From NCBI GenBank assembly GCA_018238825.1, contig JABCSP010000163.1, positions 1 to 5,624 of the forward strand: a DNA stretch of 5,624 bases. The letters are read 5' to 3'. Of this stretch, positions 1 through 4,500 are shown in pieces. A model generated the notes under the pieces. It worked only from the letters and a program-made list of their open reading frames with translations. It was not told the origin of the DNA and made no database searches. Numbering within the stretch: position 1 is the first letter of the stretch; each line of letters starts with the position of its first letter. The translations under genes and the position numbers were made by a program. The stretch is from Candidatus Thorarchaeota archaeon. GTDB taxonomy: Archaea > Asgardarchaeota > Thorarchaeia > Thorarchaeales > Thorarchaeaceae.

Positions 1-2
1 CA

Positions 3-536
3 CCATATAATCCTGAAACAACTCCAACTCGAAAGATGGGAATCGTTGGAGAAACATTTCGTAAGTATCCCAATGTTCACCGCAGTGCGCACCCAAATGC
101 CTCCTTTAGTGCATGGGGCAAGAAAGCGGAATATGTTGTTGAAACCCATCCTGTCGATGATGTTTTTGGAGACAGAAGTCCTCTAGGGAAACTGTATGAA
201 TTGAATGCAAAGATTCTGTTGATTGGAACAGGATTAGAGGCTAATACTTCCCTTCATCATGCTGAATTCAAAGCGAAACTTCCCAATATGCCAATAGAGA
301 AAAAGGGGGCTGCAGTTCTAGAGAACGGAAAACGAGTATGGAAGACCTGGGAAGCGAAAGAATGGGATGATGAGGATTTCCACAAGATAGCAGCCGACTA
401 CGAAGAAAAAGCAGGAATTGCTCCGGTCGTTATTGGACAGGCTGAGAGTCACATTTTCTCAATGAAATCTTTGATTGACTTTGGTATAACATGGTTGAGG
501 AAAAATCGGCACTATGAGAATGTGGAGAGTTCCTAG
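3..536 (+). CDS. Aminoglycoside 3-N-acetyltransferase family protein (AAC(3)/YokD-like), 5'-truncated by window edge
   Basis: The frame is open from base 3 and gives 177 residues before the TAG stop. Members of this family transfer an acetyl group from acetyl-CoA to an amine, classically the 3-amino group of aminoglycosides, in the cytoplasm. Visible family hallmarks, in order: a YNPETTPTRKMG stretch, the R-S-x-H-P-x-x-S motif (HRSAHPNASFSAWG) whose histidine is a proposed active-site residue, a GTGLEANTSLHHAE block matching the usual G-x-x-x-x-NTSLH-x-x-E, and a C-terminal segment ending in VDFA-W-like IDFGITWLRKN. The first ATG, at 36, is not the start: the 11 codons before it already match the family, so roughly 90-100 N-terminal residues lie outside the window. 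Family assignment is firm; the substrate is not. Most environmental members have no shown role in antibiotic resistance, so the real acceptor amine may be something else. Confidence 0.9.
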   Translation, partial: PYNPETTPTRKMGIVGETFRKYPNVHRSAHPNASFSAWGKKAEYVVETHPVDDVFGDRSPLGKLYELNAKILLIGTGLEANTSLHHAEFKAKLPNMPIEKKGAAVLENGKRVWKTWEAKEWDDEDFHKIAADYEEKAGIAPVVIGQAESHIFSMKSLIDFGITWLRKNRHYENVESS

Positions 537-547
537 TTTCAAACTCA

Positions 548-892
548 TCATTTTTCTTTGTTAGATTTCATCGCATGAAATGCGAGCCTCTGAGCTGATT
601 CTCGCTTCTTGTTTATATCCAGACCTTGAGTTCTTATCTCATCAAAGAGTTTCTTTCTAGACATGATCATTTGTTCTATGAAAGAGGACACAGCTTCAGA
701 TCGACTCTTGAAGACCTTTAACTCTACAAGTGCATCTAGAACCTCAACAATGTAGGGGCTCATCCGAGTCATTACAGAAATCTCACGGTTCTTCAGCCCC
801 ATACTTTCGCGAGAGAATCGACCCAGCAACTCGTTTCGGAGTGCGTCTTGATCCGGTACAGATTCACCGATTACTTCCTTCTTTTTTGACAT
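548..892 (-). CDS. Ribbon-helix-helix (CopG/omega/MetJ-type fold) transcriptional regulator
   Basis: A 114-residue cytoplasmic protein with the layout of a ribbon-helix-helix DNA-binding dimer. Residues 37-44 (REISVMTRM region) form the DNA-reading beta strand, 45-60 helix A, 61-67 the turn with the typical SRSEA helix cap, and 65-85 helix B (AVSSFIEQMIMSRKKLF). A 36-residue charged N-terminal arm and a basic C-terminal tail (about 86-114) flank it; the tail could help in oligomer formation or DNA contact. The ATG at 892 is chosen because GGAG lies 10 nt upstream on the minus strand. The stop faces the acetyltransferase stop across 11 bp. On the other side the gene diverges from the ARPP-1-like gene, and the gap holds phased 7-bp boxes that suit an RHH protein, so autoregulation and control of the neighbour are likely (inference). 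A T5 run on the minus strand (501-505), 43 nt past the stop, is a weak terminator candidate. The exact subfamily is not recognised. Confidence 0.82.
   Translation of the reverse strand: MSKKKEVIGESVPDQDALRNELLGRFSRESMGLKNREISVMTRMSPYIVEVLDALVELKVFKSRSEAVSSFIEQMIMSRKKLFDEIRTQGLDINKKRESAQRLAFHAMKSNKEK
551..559 (+). terminator. Oligo-T candidate terminator after the acetyltransferase gene
   Basis: TTTTTCTTT lies 15 nt past the acetyltransferase stop on the plus strand, inside the 3' end of the opposing RHH gene. Archaeal RNA polymerase can stop at such T-runs without a hairpin. The position fits, but T-runs of this size are common in A/T-rich coding sequence, so it is only a candidate. Confidence 0.35.
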
Positions 893-902
893 GTTGTTGT
901 GG

Positions 903-906
903 CTCC
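903..906 (-). promoter_or_regulatory. Ribosome binding site (GGAG) of the RHH gene
   Basis: Read on the minus strand, TTGGAG precedes the ATG at 892, with GGAG separated from it by 10 nt. It matches the archaeal/bacterial anti-Shine-Dalgarno and supports the chosen start. Confidence 0.55.
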
Positions 907-940
907 AATATTGAGTTCAATTGACTATATCATGTCACAC

Positions 941-948
941 TTTTTAAG
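941..948. promoter_or_regulatory. TATA-like box in the divergent promoter region
   Basis: TTTTTAAG on plus (CTTAAAAA on minus) is the best TATA-like element in the gap. On the minus strand it would place transcription start near 915-920, giving the RHH mRNA a leader of about 25 nt that includes its GGAG. On the plus strand it would place the start near 970, inside the box array. The two orientations may share it, or TAATACTA at 972-979 may serve the plus gene instead. Assigned by position and A/T content only. Confidence 0.35.
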
Positions 949-954
949 GTTTCA

Positions 955-997
955 TGTAATGAACATCATGTAATACTATTACAGATTACAAATTACA
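955..997. promoter_or_regulatory. Phased heptad operator array (TGTAAT / ATTACA boxes)
   Basis: Five 6-bp boxes sit on a 7-bp grid. ATTACA occurs at 978-983, 985-990 and 992-997, three in a row each exactly 7 bp apart. The inverse, TGTAAT, occurs at 955-960 and 969-974, 14 bp apart. The innermost inverted pair forms the palindrome TGTAATACTATTACA (969-983), two 7-bp arms around one central C. Arrays of 7-bp boxes in direct and inverted order are the known target style of omega-type ribbon-helix-helix repressors, and an RHH gene begins 62 bp away. The array lies between a candidate TATA box and the start codon of the ARPP-1-like gene, so bound protein would be expected to block that promoter. 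Box pattern is seen directly; its binding partner is inferred. Confidence 0.65.
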
Positions 998-1002
998 ATA
1001 AT

Positions 1003-1006
1003 GGTG
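1003..1006 (+). promoter_or_regulatory. Ribosome binding site (GGTG) of the ARPP-1-like gene
   Basis: GGTG, a common archaeal Shine-Dalgarno core, sits 8 nt before the ATG at 1015 and decides this start. It directly follows the last ATTACA box, so a protein bound on the array would come close to this site on DNA. Confidence 0.6.
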
Positions 1007-1014
1007 TAAATTAA

Positions 1015-1440
1015 ATGTCTACAACTAACGCCGCAAATCAAATCCGCTTTTTTGCGGACGAAATACTACAGCACACCAGCTTCAGTCTTGAGGGTCCAAT
1101 TTCTCACAGAGGCCTTTCACTGGTTCCAATTGTTCCTGTGAATGAGTCTGCCATAAGTGATGATTTCATCAATGCAGCAGAAGCTTTCGAAATAGAGAGT
1201 TTAATAATCACAGAGGCTGGAGATGCTGTCAATACAATTATCGCAATGAATACAGGACAAAAGACTATACTGATTGAAGAGTCGGAGGTCCTTGTTGCAC
1301 CCAATAGTCAGGATCGCATTGTCGTATCCAGTGTTCTACTCCAACCAGGAGAAGAGAAGAGGATTCCAGTCAAGTGTGTCCATGCACCACATGGGCTTAA
1401 CCAAGGAGCTGGATTCCACTCCACAGGTGAGCTGCATTAA
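1015..1440 (+). CDS. ARPP-1-like protein, apparently lacking the C-terminal half of the domain
   Basis: 141 residues, no signal peptide or membrane segment. The segment from about residue 26 (GPISHRGLSLVPIV) through the strand-helix-strand middle, then ILIEESEVLVAPNSQDRI (about 86-102) and the SSVLLQPGEEKRIPVKCV stretch (about 104-121), follows the order of the ARPP-1 family (ARG and Rhodanese-Phosphatase-superfamily-associated Protein), where the equivalent pieces read like LDGEELVGAKQNR-(V/I)-LNTS-(V/I)... and -(I/V)PV-(S/K)-C. ARPP-1 is an uncharacterised domain noted in genomic links with ADP-ribosyl-glycohydrolase-type and phosphatase-type enzymes; its reaction is unknown. Family members usually continue for well over 100 residues beyond the PV-x-C motif, but here the frame stops 20 residues later. 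No other frame in 1441-1533 resumes it clearly. It could be a 3'-truncated remnant or a natural short form. The gene is divergent from the RHH regulator and follows the heptad array and a GGTG ribosome binding site, so it still looks expressible. Assignment from remembered family pattern, not from a search. Confidence 0.62.
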   Translation: MSTTNAANQIRFFADEILQHTSFSLEGPISHRGLSLVPIVPVNESAISDDFINAAEAFEIESLIITEAGDAVNTIIAMNTGQKTILIEESEVLVAPNSQDRIVVSSVLLQPGEEKRIPVKCVHAPHGLNQGAGFHSTGELH

Positions 1441-1465
1441 ATTATGACAAACTTAGACATTTATC

Positions 1466-1494
1466 ACACAAGGGTCTAATGGATTAGAGTGTGT
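1466..1494. other. Small hairpin in the gap between convergent genes
   Basis: TCTAAT (1475-1480) and ATTAGA (1483-1488) are perfect inverse complements around GG. Flanking ACACA (1466-1470) and TGTGT (1490-1494) extend the stem with a bulge of AGGG against G. It is the only clear structure in the 93-bp gap 1441-1533, between the ends of the ARPP-1-like gene and the giant gene. A two-base inner loop is tight, so in RNA the inner pairs would open; no T-run follows directly on either strand. It may be a terminator or 3'-end structure, or an accident. Confidence 0.3.
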
Positions 1495-1533
1495 GTACGG
1501 TTTCAGAGCAGCCGCCCTCAGAGCCCAGTAACT

Positions 1534-4500
1534 TCATCGATTTTTCATTATACTCTCTCGCAGAGTCAGTGCCCATCTCATTCGCTTCGCAAGTCTAGTG
1601 TTCGACTGCAACACTCTGGGTTCAAAGTGATACAAGTATTCCTTTATTTGGTCCAGCACGTTCAGCAACATATCAGAGTCAACAGAACCCACTATTTCTC
1701 CACTCACTAACACATCAACCTTGAGGAGAAGCACAACAACGAAAGATGATATGATTGCAGGGGTGTCCCTCAGTGCTGGACGCACCTTCTCAAGATACCT
1801 GTCTATGAGTTCAAGCCCCTGTTGCGACTTGCCTACCTTACGAAACTCCTGTACTTCTAACTCTAGACGACCATGCTCAATTGCTGCAGTGAGGGGGTCA
1901 AGAGATGGTTCTTCAAGTTCCTCTTCTAGAGGTGTCCAGCCTTGCTCAACAGATATCTCCTGTAACAACTCTGAAAGTGACTCTCTCAGCTCATCAGGGG
2001 ACTCCAGTTCAAACTCCTCCCTCCAGATCTTCTTGGCTACTGCTTTTCGCAGGTTATCGAACACGTCATCAAGACTCATGCCCTCAGTGACTCTGACTGC
2101 ACCGTATTCATTACTACCTCTTCTCGTCACAGTAAACGTCACACGGTCACCATCACCTTCCACCTCAACTCCATACAAGTTCTCGGACCTGTGACCCTTA
2201 GACCTCAGTATATCACGGATGTGTTCCTTAAGAGCAGGAAAGTTTCTGATGTTCTCCGCTGGAAATGCATTGACGATGGAGGCAATGACCTGGTCTACCG
2301 CACTTTCCAAACTCTCTGCAGGATACAAAGGCACTGTGAAGGAAGTTCCCTGATAGGTTTCCCCTGAAGTATCAGACTGTGCACTCCAGATCACTGCATC
2401 TTCCTGAAAATCCGGGGAAACTATCCATTGCTCCTCTCGCTCTATAAGATATGAACCCGGTACCTGCATGTCCCTGAGAGCTCTGGGTACAAGCTCCCTG
2501 TAGGCTTTAACAAGAATACTACTCTCTCTAAACTCGCGTGGGAGACTGCTGACCTGCGGAACGTCGAACTCATGTCTTACCCACTGGCCATCATCATTGT
2601 AGATCAAGGCACCAGTCTGCAGGAGCGTAGCAAGAGAAGGTCCGCTCAGGGCAATATCCTCTAGACTCCGCACAACTTCTGGGAGAGCTTCTTCGGCTTT
2701 CAGCACGACTCTCCAACACATACCATGACGATACACCGACTTACTGAGAAGCTCATCCGGTTGACTACGGTCACCTTCGATCCATTGCAGGTACTCCTTG
2801 ATGTTCCCACTATGCTGCTGTATTCGTTTCTCAAGCTCATCCTTGGTAGCTGCACAGAGGGGACAGATTCCACGATCATGACGAACGGATAGATTCAGTC
2901 CAGACTTTTTCTCTATATGCATGAACTGGTCAGCACTAGGTGGAAGTTTGAGCTCTGTTGTCTTGAAGGGCTCTCTCCGCTCTACCCAGGGTCGCAACAC
3001 TTTTGCATCACCTACATAGTCGATATCTCTGAACCTGTTCCAGATCATCTCACGCTCGTCAACAACTACTTGCTTGCACTGAAAGTCTGGTCGTCTTAAT
3101 ATCTCAAGCACATCCACTGTGCGCTTGACCAAGAGATGAGCGAGCGCTTCATTGCCTCCAACTTTGATGAAGGATATTCTGAACATCCGTTCTGTGGTGT
3201 CTAGTGATACCTGACATCGTACAGGTTTGCACTTACGAAAGACTGCTGAAACTGTTCCAAGTCCAACCTCTACAATTTTTCGAAGATATGCTCCCGGTTG
3301 TTTAACAGCCTGTGTTGACATGTCCGAAAGTTCTCGCTCTTCTTGTAGGGTCAATGACATAAGGAGGGTGGCCTGCTCTCGCTTCCGTGAATAATAGTTC
3401 AAGCGTCCAATTGATGTCCAGAGGTTCTTGCCCGAGTCCAAGACCCAGAGCCCCCTCACTCCGCCCTGGGTGGCAACCATGATGTCAGTTCCAGTGTTCA
3501 GAACGATACTGCTAGATGCGATGCCAAGACGGGTCAGGTCTGACTCACCCCAGAAGGGTCGTTCCCTGCACAATCCTTGCAGAGTATCTACTAGAGTTTC
3601 CTGCGTCGAAGGTAATCGGAGCAAGATGACATTCATCTCATGACTTTCTGAGCGGGTCTGAAACGATAGGAGGAGAGAAGGAGAGTTCTTCTGCTCATTC
3701 ACTAAGAACGCTTTTCCAAACTGAATCTCGTAGACATCTTCATTCTTGGATAGCTCGTGTAGAGCACTGACACGTCTAGCCAGTCTGTCCATGAGATGGG
3801 CGCGATGAAGGACAGATACTCCGGTCTTGTGCTGAGGGGGATACTCTGGCTCAAATCCAATGGTCATCAGCTGCCAGGGAATAAGATACTGCCAGAGCCT
3901 TTCAGAGATATTCCTTGATGGTTCTAAAATGTCTGCATCGTGGAGAGCAGTGAGAAGCATGAGAAAGAGCTGGTTGCCTGTAATTGAGAGTAGGTCGGGA
4001 TGTTGGGCAGTCAACGATTTCAGATGCTTCGTTTGTTCTGGAGTGAGCGCTTTGGGAATCCTTGTTCTACTAGATGAAAGCTGGTGCCAGAGGTTCTGGC
4101 TTAGTGGATGCGACTTGAGAATAGCCCTCACATCTCTCAGCGGACGGAATAAATCTGATTGGATCTTATTCTTTCTATTCATAAGGAACTGTAAGGAATC
4201 CAAGAACACCTTCCACTCCTTATTTTCACCATGACGTTTTCTGATGAGCTTCAGCACCCGTCTGATCCCGCTCAGCTCTCTGCTGAAAATAGTGTGAAGA
4301 TTGGTTGACTGATACCTCAATAGTGCAGTATGAGGTGGATGTGTGGTCATCTTCCGTGGTCTTCCATATAGGCGGCTCTTTCTATACTGTCGTCGATGGT
4401 TGATACTGGTCACTGGCTCAAGGAGGGTCACACGTTTATCATGTTTCTTTTCGGTCAGATACTGGTTTGGTGTGAAGAATACTCTGGACAAGAACGGTTG

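Noticed and set aside
36..536. Start of the acetyltransferase at the ATG at 36
   Set aside because: The in-frame residues before it (YNPETTPTRK) already match the family, and the conserved N-terminal part would be missing; the gene is cut by the window edge.
730..924. Plus-strand frame of 64 codons opposite the RHH gene
   Set aside because: Low-complexity, unlikely residue make-up and full overlap with a convincing RHH protein; no ribosome binding site.
911..924. Palindromes TTGAGTTCAA and TCAATTGA as further operators
   Set aside because: Short overlapping palindromes of A/T-rich sequence, not on the 7-bp grid and unlike the ATTACA boxes.
955..997. CRISPR or iteron-type repeat array
   Set aside because: Boxes are 6-7 bp with no spacers, too short for CRISPR; no replication initiator gene is present, so operator is the better reading.
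1104..1304. Minus-strand frame of 66 codons opposite the ARPP-1-like gene
   Set aside because: Antisense shadow of a gene with a recognisable family pattern and good ribosome binding site.
1504..1524. Direct repeat CAGAGC (1504-1509 and 1519-1524) as a target-site duplication
   Set aside because: Six bases 9 bp apart with no element between them; easily chance.
1702..1746. Possible membrane helix near the C-terminus of the giant protein (residues 1273-1287, FVVVLLLKVDVLV)
   Set aside because: Only about 7-9 apolar residues before Lys and Asp interrupt it; more likely a buried helix or strand.
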